In this document: positions 15,853 to 23,328 of the stretch, one piece after another | How the letters are laid out: every line of letters begins with the position of its first letter | How positions within the stretch are numbered: the first letter of the stretch is position 1 | NCBI GenBank assembly: GCA_018669005.1 | Contig: JABJAL010000059.1 | Span: 1-39,662 of the forward strand | Length of the DNA: 39,662 nt | Source: Nitrospinaceae bacterium | GTDB taxonomy: Bacteria; UBA8248 | Direction: 5' to 3' | Position numbers and translations under genes: made by a program | Notes under the pieces: model-generated | The model's input: the letters and a program-made list of their open reading frames with translations, nothing else | Databases searched by the model: none | What the model was told of the DNA's origin: nothing

Positions 15853-16842
15853 TTAGGCCCTATTTTCGTACACTTCGGGGTTTCTCAAGAATACGGGGTC
15901 GGGTTTTTCGCCCTTGAGAACGCGAATAATACTATCCGTGGCCATATGGAAAATCCTCTCATGCGCCAGGTGGGTCGATCCCGCCAAATGAGGGGTGACA
16001 ATGGCGTTGGGCAGTGTAAACAAAGGATTATTCTTATCGGGCGGCTCGCCCTCGAAAACATCGAGACCGGCCCCGGCAATGACCTGCTCGCGCAGCGCCC
16101 CGACAAGCGCTTTTTCATCAATTACGGGGCCCCTCGAACAATTAACGAGCACGGAATGGGATTTCATCATTCTGAACCTGTCGGTGCCAAACATATGCGT
16201 TGTTTCGGGCGTGAGGCTGCAATGCAGAGAGATAACGTCCGACTCACGGGTCAGGGTATCAAGATCCACCGGCTCGGCCCCTCGTGCCCGAATTTTATCG
16301 GGGTCCAAATAAGGATCGCATGCCAAAATTCGCCCATCAAAACCCCGCAGAAGACGCGCGAGCTCGCGCCCAACGTTTCCGATACCCACGATGCCGAATG
16401 TCGAACCCGTCAGCTCAAACGTGTCCACCAGGACCTCGCGCCATGCGCCTTCCCTTAATTTACCCATGTAACCGGGGATGCCTCGAACGCAGGCAAATAT
16501 GAGCGCGAGCGCCGCCTCGGCCACGGCAATGGCATTCGAGCCGGGGCAGTTCGTCACCGGGATTCCCACCTTTGTCGCTGCTGGGATATCGATGTTCTCA
16601 ACACCGACACCAAACTTGGCAACTATCTTGAGGCGAGAGCCGGCGGCGATAACCTTCTCGGTTACCTGCTCCCTTGAGGTCACTAAAATGGCGTCCCACT
16701 CGGGAATACCCTTGATGAGATCTTCTTCTTGCCATTTTTCAGCTCCCCCCTCGCGCACTTCGCCGTAGGGCTCAAGGAGTTCCCTCAACAGCGACATCGG
16801 GGTCCTGGGCTCTGGCACAAATATAACAGGCCTATTTGTCAA
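15853..16842 (-). CDS. D-2-hydroxyacid dehydrogenase (phosphoglycerate dehydrogenase-like, no ACT domain)
   Basis: This NAD-dependent D-isomer-specific 2-hydroxyacid dehydrogenase has an N-terminal substrate-binding lobe, the NAD fold with GIVGIGNVGRELARLL, and the catalytic residues Arg in VNCSRGPVIDE, Glu in GLDVFEGEPP and His in VTPHLAGSTH. At 329 aa it lacks the C-terminal regulatory ACT domain of full-length SerA. It may act in serine synthesis, or on another hydroxy acid such as glyoxylate or hydroxypyruvate. The start is TTG 16842, with GGGAG 9 bases upstream. It follows an aspartate dehydrogenase gene in the same direction. Confidence 0.88.
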   Translation of the reverse strand: MTNRPVIFVPEPRTPMSLLRELLEPYGEVREGGAEKWQEEDLIKGIPEWDAILVTSREQVTEKVIAAGSRLKIVAKFGVGVENIDIPAATKVGIPVTNCPGSNAIAVAEAALALIFACVRGIPGYMGKLREGAWREVLVDTFELTGSTFGIVGIGNVGRELARLLRGFDGRILACDPYLDPDKIRARGAEPVDLDTLTRESDVISLHCSLTPETTHMFGTDRFRMMKSHSVLVNCSRGPVIDEKALVGALREQVIAGAGLDVFEGEPPDKNNPLFTLPNAIVTPHLAGSTHLAHERIFHMATDSIIRVLKGEKPDPVFLRNPEVYENRA

Positions 16843-16896
16843 AGCAGTATTCTCCCTTTGTGGCGAGTACCGCGCCGGATAATTAACAATCCGGTT

Positions 16897-17694
16897 TCAG
16901 GTGCCGACCACCAGTGTCGCCGTTTGTTGGCGCAGAAATTGAATATTAGAAAGGTATGTCAGTATTCCCGTTCGATGGTTTTCCGTGGGTACGTTTTCGA
17001 TCCGAAAGAACAAGCGGCCAAACTCACCGACCGCCTCAACTTCGTGGATATTTCGATTGATCGTCGGATCGCACATGATGCGCATCTCGGTGCGGTGAGG
17101 CCCGATGCCCGCGAAACTCACCGCCGCCGAAACATTGACGTTAGCCGGAAAACCCTTGCAGGCCTCAAGCGGCGAGCCCTCAAAGATTACCGTGGCCTCC
17201 GTCATGGCATCGACATCGATGTTATTCTCCTCGACAAAGGGCGCGCCCTTGAGACTAGGCGGCGGCTTGCGCGTCGTCATCGTCACCGAGTCGATTCGCC
17301 CGGCAGCGGCTCCCTTGAGGCCGTCGAGGCCGATGATTGCCCCCGAGGGGATCATGATGCGCGCCTTGTGTTTCTCGGCGAGTGCGATGAGATCCTCGCG
17401 TTCAAGCAGAGCGCCCACCGAATTGACGATGACACTCTTGCCCAACGGCAGGGCCGCTCGGCAGATAGCCTCGACCGTATGACCACCCGAGGCCTCCAGG
17501 ATGACATCAGAGCTCGCCACCACTCCGGCCAGATCCGTCAGGCGTGGAGCATTTTTAAGAGAATTTAAAAAATCCCGTACATTTCCAGGTGTGCGCGTTG
17601 CGGCGGCGGAGACAGTGAAAGGCAACTCCCCCTCGTCGGCCGCTCTGACAACGGCCTTGCCGATGACCCCCAATCCGATTACCCCGAGATCCAT
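16897..17694 (-). CDS. Aspartate dehydrogenase NadX-like
   Basis: NadX-type enzymes oxidise L-aspartate to iminoaspartate with NAD(P), feeding quinolinate and NAD synthesis. The N-terminal Rossmann motif is LGVIGLGVIGKAVV. ILEASGGHTVEAICRAALP and KSVIVNSVGAL follow. The C-terminal domain has GFPANVNVSAAVSFAGIGPH and TENHRTGILTYLS, which match the family (NVNVSAAVSLAGIG). The start is ATG 17694, seven bases after GGGAG. The product is 265 aa. nadA, nadB or nadC are not in the window, so a catabolic role in an amino-acid pathway remains possible. Confidence 0.82.
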   Translation of the reverse strand: MDLGVIGLGVIGKAVVRAADEGELPFTVSAAATRTPGNVRDFLNSLKNAPRLTDLAGVVASSDVILEASGGHTVEAICRAALPLGKSVIVNSVGALLEREDLIALAEKHKARIMIPSGAIIGLDGLKGAAAGRIDSVTMTTRKPPPSLKGAPFVEENNIDVDAMTEATVIFEGSPLEACKGFPANVNVSAAVSFAGIGPHRTEMRIMCDPTINRNIHEVEAVGEFGRLFFRIENVPTENHRTGILTYLSNIQFLRQQTATLVVGT

Positions 17695-17839
17695 CAACTT
17701 GCTCCCGGTAATGTCCTCGCACGCGCATTTTCTTTGTGAATCAAAACGGCGAGGCCTAGCAAAAAAAACAGGCTTTGAGAATTAATGCAAATAACAGAAA
17801 TATCAACCACCAGACATACATGATACCTCAATTTTAGGG

Positions 17840-17915
17840 TATAATCTTTCGTATCGCCTCTCTTGTCTTAGATAGAAAGCTTTTTTTACTTAGGCAATTG
17901 AGCTAAAATCTAGCT
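17840..17915 (+). promoter_or_regulatory. Control region before the Crp/Fnr gene
   Basis: A perfect TATAAT lies at 17840-17845, with no convincing -35 at the right distance, which would fit an activator-dependent promoter. Closer to the gene a dyad AGCTA (17901-17905) / TAGCT (17911-17915) sits within an AT-rich stretch and could be an operator for autoregulation. Both assignments are inference. This stretch of about 240 bases between nadX and the regulator has no gene. Confidence 0.35.
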
Positions 17916-17939
17916 AATAAAGCATTTTGCCGGAGATAA

Positions 17940-18635
17940 TTGGAGATACTAAAGGTGTTCGAATCCATTCTTGCCCAGGTTCCATTGTTTTCACATCTGC
18001 CCGACGAGGGTCTTGCCGAGTTGGCGGCGAAGCTACACCGCCGCCGCTTTGAGCGCGAGCAGATAATTTTCCACAAAAATGACCCTGGCTCGACTCTGTA
18101 CATCATCATTTCCGGCAAGGTAAAGATAGCCCTACCCTCGTCCGAGGGCGAGAACGTTCTCGTCGCCCTTCTTTCGACGGGAGATTTCTTTGGAGAGCTC
18201 TCACTATTCGACGGCGAGCCTCGCTCGGCAACATCAATTGCCACCGAGGCCACCGATATCCTCACCCTCGATAGAGATGATTTGATCACATATCTTTCCG
18301 AGAACACAAAGGCTGCCACCGCAATTCTCGCCGAGCTGAGCCTTCGCCTGAGGCGAACAGATGAGCTCTTGAGCGATGCGGCCTTTTGTAATCTTTCCAC
18401 CCGGCTGTCTAAAAGAATTATTGACCTGTCCGAGCGCTACGGTCAGCCCGACGAGAATGGAAATATAAAAATTAATATGCGCCTAAGACAGCAGGATCTT
18501 GCAGATATGGTGGGGGCCACGCGCGAGAGCGTGAACAAAATGCTAAAGACTTACAAACAAAAAACCTTGATCGAGCTGCAACGGGGCTACCTCACCATCC
18601 TCGATGATGAGGGTCTCCGCCGCAGGGCCCGCTGA
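17940..18635 (+). CDS. Crp/Fnr-family transcriptional regulator
   Basis: The protein has an N-terminal cyclic-nucleotide-binding-like sensor domain (about 8-120, with GKVKIALPS and GDFFGELSLFDGEPRSATSI). A long dimerisation helix follows, then a C-terminal winged helix-turn-helix (RQQDLADMVGATRESVNKML). The FGELSLFDGEPRSATS block is like the phosphate-binding cassette of cAMP receptors (GE, RS), so a nucleotide ligand is possible. No cluster of N-terminal cysteines is seen, so it is not a classic iron-sulfur Fnr. Two starts compete: TTG 17940 and GTG 17955, the latter 9 bases from GGAG and perhaps better. It diverges from nadX and is convergent with aroC. Confidence 0.9.
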   Translation: MEILKVFESILAQVPLFSHLPDEGLAELAAKLHRRRFEREQIIFHKNDPGSTLYIIISGKVKIALPSSEGENVLVALLSTGDFFGELSLFDGEPRSATSIATEATDILTLDRDDLITYLSENTKAATAILAELSLRLRRTDELLSDAAFCNLSTRLSKRIIDLSERYGQPDENGNIKINMRLRQQDLADMVGATRESVNKMLKTYKQKTLIELQRGYLTILDDEGLRRRAR

Positions 18636-18658
18636 GAGACTCCCATCTTTAGAGCCCC

Positions 18659-19738
18659 TTAAATAGAATCTGCACGGCTTCCCAGACCTCGAAGCCAGTG
18701 ATCAGCCAACACCACCGCCATCATTGCCTCGCCGACAGGAACGGCCCGCGTCGCTACGCATGGATCGTGTCGTCCCTCTACGCTGACCGTTGTTTTCTCG
18801 CCTGAAATTGTCACCGTATCCTGCTCACTCAAAATCGACGACGTCGGCTTTACGGCGAACGTGATAACGATTGGCGCCCCAGTGGAAATACCGCCTAGTA
18901 TGCCGCCCGCGTTATTGGTTCGGGGAACCACAGCGCCTTCGACTATATCGAATGCATCATTGTGCTCGGAGCCCTTCATCGTCGCTGCCCTGAAGCCCGC
19001 GCCGACCTCAACGCCTTTTACCGCGTTAATCCCCATGAAGGCAGAGGCAAGGTCAGAATCCAGCCGTCCATACTGTGGTTCTCCCAGACCGGGCGGAACG
19101 CCAAGTCCGATAACCGAGATGATGCCACCAAGCGAATCGCCCGCCTTGCGCGCCGCAAGAATGGCCTCCTCCATTTTCTTGGCAGTTTCGGCATCAGGGC
19201 AACGGCAACTGTTTCGATCAATTTCCTTGATATCAAAATTTGCCCCGTCCCAGGCGATATCGGCTATCTGGCTGACAAATCCTTGAACCGTTATGCCCCG
19301 CTCCAACAGGAATTTTCTGGCAATCGCTCCGGCCGCAACACGCGAGGCCGTTTCTCGGGCGCTTGCCCGGCCTCCGCCCCGGTGGTCGCGGTGGCCCCAC
19401 TTGGCCCAATAAGTAAAATCAGCATGACCCGGTCGGAACAAGTCTTTGAGATTATCGTACTTCGAGGAATTAGCATCCTTGTTTTTGATCAGTATCGATA
19501 TGGGCGTACCCGTCGTTTTTCCCTCGAAAACACCCGAGAGGATTTCAGCACGATCATCCTCGCCGCGCTGGGTCGTAATCTGACTTTGCCCCGGCCTGCG
19601 ACGATCCAAATCGTGTTGCAGATCCGCCTCTTCAAGAGATATCCCGGCAGGACAACCATCCACCACAACACCAATGGCCGGGCCATGAGATTCGCCCCAG
19701 GTTGTGAATCGAAATTTTTGGCCAAACGTATTAGACAC
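18659..19738 (-). CDS. aroC: Chorismate synthase AroC
   Basis: AroC converts EPSP to chorismate using reduced flavin, the last shikimate step. Signature blocks are TTWGESHGPAIGVVVDGCPA, DLDRRRPGQS, FRPGHADFTYWAKWG, GGGRASARET and KGVEVGAGF. The start is GTG 19738 because GAGGAGG lies 10 bases upstream and homology begins at SNTFGQKF; the frame is open to 19792, but that adds 18 unsupported residues overlapping aroK. Length is 359 aa, normal for the long form. It is the last gene of the minus-strand aromatic cluster, 22 bases after aroK. Confidence 0.96.
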   Translation of the reverse strand: MSNTFGQKFRFTTWGESHGPAIGVVVDGCPAGISLEEADLQHDLDRRRPGQSQITTQRGEDDRAEILSGVFEGKTTGTPISILIKNKDANSSKYDNLKDLFRPGHADFTYWAKWGHRDHRGGGRASARETASRVAAGAIARKFLLERGITVQGFVSQIADIAWDGANFDIKEIDRNSCRCPDAETAKKMEEAILAARKAGDSLGGIISVIGLGVPPGLGEPQYGRLDSDLASAFMGINAVKGVEVGAGFRAATMKGSEHNDAFDIVEGAVVPRTNNAGGILGGISTGAPIVITFAVKPTSSILSEQDTVTISGEKTTVSVEGRHDPCVATRAVPVGEAMMAVVLADHWLRGLGSRADSI

Positions 19739-19760
19739 GGAGAAAATGCCTCCTCTTGGG

Positions 19761-20303
19761 TTACTTACGGGCTTCCATCCACTCCTGAACACACTTATAT
19801 ACTAACTCACCATTCCTGGCTGGCGTATTTAAATCCGAAACGTCAACAATAACATCCGCCAGCGATTCGTATCGCGGAAGCCGCTCGCCGAGTAATTTTC
19901 TCAGAGCTTGCCGGGGCTCAGACTCTCCGTCGAGAAAAGCGGGCCATCCTTTGCGCTCAATCCGATTGAACAAATCATCTTCAGGCACCCGGAGGTAAAC
20001 CACACAACTTCCCCGGAGCATATCTGGTGCGGCGTCATCAAGGGCGGCCCCACCACCAAGGGCGAGAACCAACTCGGTCTCCTCAAGCGCCTCTGCCAGC
20101 AATTCACGCTCCATTTGCCTGAAACGGTCTGCCCCCAAACGGCGAAAAACCTCCCTGACCTCGATTCGCTCACCAAGATCGAGAGATGCCTTCTCCATCA
20201 GTCTTCGGTCAAGATCGTCAAACGAAAAATTTATTTGCTCTGCGAGCATAGGGCTCAGAGTCGATTTTCCGGCGCTCTTGAAGCCGATTACCACGATGTT
20301 CAA
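19761..20303 (-). CDS. aroK: Shikimate kinase AroK
   Basis: AroK phosphorylates shikimate at the 3-hydroxyl with ATP. The P-loop is GFKSAGKST (residues 7-15), the shikimate-binding Asp is in FDDLDRRL, the Arg/Glu pair is in FRQMERELL, and the glycine-rich ALGGGAALDD region follows. Length is 180 aa, standard for the family. It lies between miaA (16 bases) and aroC (22 bases) on the same strand, a natural pathway pair because chorismate synthase acts two steps later. Confidence 0.94.
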   Translation of the reverse strand: MNIVVIGFKSAGKSTLSPMLAEQINFSFDDLDRRLMEKASLDLGERIEVREVFRRLGADRFRQMERELLAEALEETELVLALGGGAALDDAAPDMLRGSCVVYLRVPEDDLFNRIERKGWPAFLDGESEPRQALRKLLGERLPRYESLADVIVDVSDLNTPARNGELVYKCVQEWMEARK

Positions 20304-20319
20304 TCCGAGCCCCTTAAAT

Positions 20320-21318
20320 TCAACGTCCCGCCACAGTACCCTGGGACTGGGCCGGATGAAAATATGAAAGCAACGATTCGCCTACATGCAAAATCAGGGC
20401 ATCAAAACTCATTTCACTTGGCTCAAACCAGTGAACGTCCTCAATCCTACGGCCCCAAGTGCGCTGGCGTTTCGCATATTGGCGATGCAGCGTGCTGATG
20501 CGCGTCAAGCAATCATCAAAAGCAATCTCACCACAATGAAGCGCCAGGGCGTCCTCATACCCAAGGCCCTCAAAGGAGCGTGCATCGGCAAGCCCCGCGT
20601 CCGAGAGCCAAGAGGCCTCATCTTGCATCCCATTTAGCAACATCCACCTGATACGTTCTTTGATACGTTCATCAAGCGTATCACTAGGCCAATCGAGCCC
20701 AACATAAAAAGGCCGGGCAAATCCACCCGCAGGCGATTCGGCGCGAAGCTCTGAAATGGGGCGCCCGGTCACCTCATACACCTCCAGTGCACGGATGACC
20801 CGCTTCGTGTCGTTGGGATGAATCTTCCCGGCTGCCGCCGGATCGCATTCCACAAGGCTGCGATGCAACGCCTCGGCTCCATCGCGCTCGGCTTGCTCCT
20901 CAAGTTTGAGCCTGATGTTTTCATCCGCTCCGGGTCCATCGAAAAGGCCTTCAATCAACGCCTGGATATAGAGACCACTGCCCCCCACCACCATCGGAAA
21001 CGCGCCTTTGTCGTAAATCCTCTCCGCGCACTCAAGCGCCTCTTCAGCATAGCGCGAGGCGTTAAAAGTCTCATCAGGCTCGGCCACATCAATCATATGG
21101 TGCGGCACCACATCCCGCTCTTCAAGGGTGGGCTTGGCCGTTCCTATCGAAAGACTCCGGTATATCTGGCGGGCATCGGCACCAATGATTTCGATGGGCA
21201 CATCCCGCTCACCAAGCCAGCCAGCCAGGGCAGCCGCGAGCGTCGTTTTCCCGCTACAGGTGGCCCCCACCATCACGGCTATCGGGCGCCAATCGCGGGT
21301 GGCTCTACCTTCCGACAT
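20320..21318 (-). CDS. miaA: tRNA dimethylallyltransferase MiaA
   Basis: MiaA adds a dimethylallyl group to A37 of tRNAs that read codons beginning with U. The P-loop is VGATCSGKTT (usually GPTGSGKT). IIGADARQIYRSLSIGTAKP and HHMIDVAEPDETFNASRY follow, then VVGGSGLYIQALIEG, NDTKRVIRALEVYEVTGRP, and KRQRTWGRR in the tRNA-binding part. Length is 332 aa. The start overlaps the end of the macro-domain gene by 14 bases, indicating a shared transcript. Confidence 0.95.
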   Translation of the reverse strand: MSEGRATRDWRPIAVMVGATCSGKTTLAAALAGWLGERDVPIEIIGADARQIYRSLSIGTAKPTLEERDVVPHHMIDVAEPDETFNASRYAEEALECAERIYDKGAFPMVVGGSGLYIQALIEGLFDGPGADENIRLKLEEQAERDGAEALHRSLVECDPAAAGKIHPNDTKRVIRALEVYEVTGRPISELRAESPAGGFARPFYVGLDWPSDTLDERIKERIRWMLLNGMQDEASWLSDAGLADARSFEGLGYEDALALHCGEIAFDDCLTRISTLHRQYAKRQRTWGRRIEDVHWFEPSEMSFDALILHVGESLLSYFHPAQSQGTVAGR

Positions 21319-21853
21319 TTTCTAGCTCCGCTGCGAACACTTGAAAATCCTTTTCTCCAAACAAAACGAACGCCACCTTCTCGACGCTAGCTGCCTCTGC
21401 TTTCAAAAAACTTGACACCATCCGCAACATTTCCCGAGCCGCCTCCTCAACTGGAAGGCCGCCCACTCCTGTACCAATGGCGGGAAATGCGACGCTCGCT
21501 ACGGCAAGCTTCTCGGCCAAACGCAGGCTAGCCAACGTGCAGGAGGCTACGATTTTCCCAGATGTCTGCAAATCCTGGCCCATGCCAGCAGCATGAATAA
21601 CATAGCTCGCCATCAAGGCACCTGCACCGGTGGCAACAGCATCACCAACTTCGATGGGACCTAAGGCAAGGGCGTGCTCCTCGATGATTGAGCCACCCTT
21701 GGACTTGATCGCGCCAGCAACACCGGCACCCATCCACAAGTGATTATTTGCAGCGTTTACAATGGCTTCGGTGGAAGATTCCGTGATGTCGCCTTGGGAC
21801 AAGCACACACGTCCCCGGCCGATAATCTTCTCATGCATGGGATCGGCTTCCAT
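21305..21853 (-). CDS. Macro-domain protein, probable ADP-ribose or O-acetyl-ADP-ribose hydrolase
   Basis: Macro domains bind ADP-ribose, and many bacterial ones hydrolyse O-acetyl-ADP-ribose or protein-linked ADP-ribose. The signatures are SQGDITESSTEAIVNAANNH, then WMGAGVAGAIKSKGG, and the second loop AFPAIGTGVGGLP. The product is 182 aa, a stand-alone domain. ATG 21853 or ATG 21838 may be the start. It lies between the HU/IHF gene and miaA and overlaps the latter. The substrate is not predictable from sequence alone. Confidence 0.9.
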   Translation of the reverse strand: MEADPMHEKIIGRGRVCLSQGDITESSTEAIVNAANNHLWMGAGVAGAIKSKGGSIIEEHALALGPIEVGDAVATGAGALMASYVIHAAGMGQDLQTSGKIVASCTLASLRLAEKLAVASVAFPAIGTGVGGLPVEEAAREMLRMVSSFLKAEAASVEKVAFVLFGEKDFQVFAAELENVGR

Positions 21854-21911
21854 GCGTGGCGGAGCAGTTAACGATAATGCGCCTGTCTTGAGAGGCTTGG
21901 AAATTTATAAA

Positions 21912-22307
21912 CTAAAAACGGTTCTCTTCCGATGAACCGCTCAAGACACCGGAAACCGGCTGCGATGATTGAGGCGCATCGCCACCCGAGTTGCCAGCGG
22001 CAAACGAGTCCGCCTCGGCGGGAGTATCGACGATACTGTCCACCATCTCGCGCAATTCCTTGCCTGCTTTAAAAAACGGAACTTTCTTGGGGGGGATTTG
22101 CACCGTAGCGCCGGTGCGCGGATTACGACCATCACGGCTATCGCGGGCTCTTACACGGAAACTACCAAACCCTCGAAGCTCTACCTTATCGCCTTCGGCC
22201 AAAGCGGAAATGATACTTCCGAAAACGATGTTCACTACGCGTTCAGTATCTTTTTTAGTGAGATTAATCTTCGACGAGACTTTTTCAACCATTTCGGCCT
22301 TAGTCAT
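21912..22307 (-). CDS. HU/IHF-family DNA-bending protein with C-terminal extension
   Basis: This is a nucleoid-associated DNA-bending protein. The N-terminal helices are MTKAEMVEKVSSKINLTKKD. The core is KVELRGFGSFRVRARDSRDG and the DNA-binding arm is GRNPRTGATVQIPPKKVPFF, as in IHF/HU. The normal 90-residue domain is followed by about 38 residues rich in Ser, Gly, Ala, Asp and Glu, which is unusual. The gene lies downstream of rpsA, as ihfB does in Proteobacteria, so an IHF-beta-like role is favoured over HU. Confidence 0.9.
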   Translation of the reverse strand: MTKAEMVEKVSSKINLTKKDTERVVNIVFGSIISALAEGDKVELRGFGSFRVRARDSRDGRNPRTGATVQIPPKKVPFFKAGKELREMVDSIVDTPAEADSFAAGNSGGDAPQSSQPVSGVLSGSSEENRF

Positions 22308-22392
22308 AAGAACGAAACCTCCTTGACTTTAATTCTGTCGCCGAAGCGCCTTGCGGCAGTCTCCTTAATCGGGCAGCGACGTTAAAAGAAAA

Positions 22393-23310
22393 TTATCTCC
22401 ACATGTATTGTAGCATGACGGGAGAGCCTCCAAAATAGGAAGAGGCACCGCCATTCAACCATCCCATAACTGACTTGTTGAACATTCCCAGAAAGCCTTC
22501 TCTCGATTTAATCTCAAAAAGCCTGGGTTCTCCTTCGATTTTGGCAAATCGAGCCGCCTCTAGCGCCGCATCCCACTGGCTGCCAAGGCTGTCCACCAAA
22601 CCCAATTTCATCGCTCGCTCGCCGCTGTAAACACTACCATCGGCAATCTTGCGGGCACGGTCGACAGACATATTCCGTCCCCTCGACACGGCCGCCACAA
22701 ATTGCTCATACGTATCGTCGATGAGGTTTTGAAATATTTTTCGATCCTCATCGGTCATCGGCCGTAATGGCGAGCCCATGTCCTTATGCGGCGCACTCTT
22801 AATTACGTTGAACGACAGACCAAGCTTGCCAAGCATCTTTTCCGCATTAGGCAGAACAACGATAACCCCAATACTTCCCGTCACGGTGCCGGGATAGGAA
22901 AAAATCTTGTCGGCCGCCGAGGCGATATAATATCCGCCCGAGGCCGCCACACTCCCCAGCGAGGCGACCACCTTACGACCGGTTTTTCGAAATCTTTGAA
23001 CTTCCTCGTAAATCTCCTGGGTCGGAGCCACGGCCCCACCAGGACTGTCGATCCGAAGCAACAAAGATTTAACCCGGCTGCTGCGACGCATTTTAGTAAG
23101 ACTATCAACCGTCTTCTTTGCGTCAAAAATATTTCCCTTTATGCGAACAAGGCCAACAACATCCTTGTCCCCAAAACCAAGGCTAAATCCCGAGGTGTCA
23201 TCTGCATCGCCTCCCGACAAAAGCCGGGAGATTCCGAACATCCCAACTGCGATGGCCAAGAACAAACAAACGGAGATGAGAAATCCCGGAGTTCTCCAAG
23301 CTTTCATCAA
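22393..23310 (-). CDS. sppA: Signal peptide peptidase SppA (S49)
   Basis: SppA is a membrane-bound serine protease that degrades cleaved signal peptides. A single N-terminal membrane segment (about 9-30) precedes the protease domain. The catalytic dyad is Ser124 in SVAASGGYYIA and Lys176 in SAPHKDMGSP, 52 residues apart as in B. subtilis SppA. Flanking signatures are LRIDSPGGAVAPTQEI and TGSIGVI. The 305-residue product is the short, one-domain form rather than the 600-residue E. coli type. It sits between rpsA (18 bases) and the HU/IHF gene. Confidence 0.93.
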   Translation of the reverse strand: MMKAWRTPGFLISVCLFLAIAVGMFGISRLLSGGDADDTSGFSLGFGDKDVVGLVRIKGNIFDAKKTVDSLTKMRRSSRVKSLLLRIDSPGGAVAPTQEIYEEVQRFRKTGRKVVASLGSVAASGGYYIASAADKIFSYPGTVTGSIGVIVVLPNAEKMLGKLGLSFNVIKSAPHKDMGSPLRPMTDEDRKIFQNLIDDTYEQFVAAVSRGRNMSVDRARKIADGSVYSGERAMKLGLVDSLGSQWDAALEAARFAKIEGEPRLFEIKSREGFLGMFNKSVMGWLNGGASSYFGGSPVMLQYMWR

Positions 23311-23328
23311 AATCCTCCGGCGTCCGCT

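Noticed and set aside
16729-17568. 279-residue plus-strand ORF rich in Arg and His
   Set aside because: Opposite nadX and the dehydrogenase gene; biased composition typical of antisense frames in GC-rich DNA.
17895-17920. Fnr/Crp box upstream of the regulator gene
   Set aside because: The dyad AGCTA-N5-TAGCT does not match TTGAT-N4-ATCAA or the Crp consensus well enough to name.
18962-19852. 296-residue plus-strand ORF
   Set aside because: Shadow of aroC and the aroK end on the other strand; no recognisable domain.
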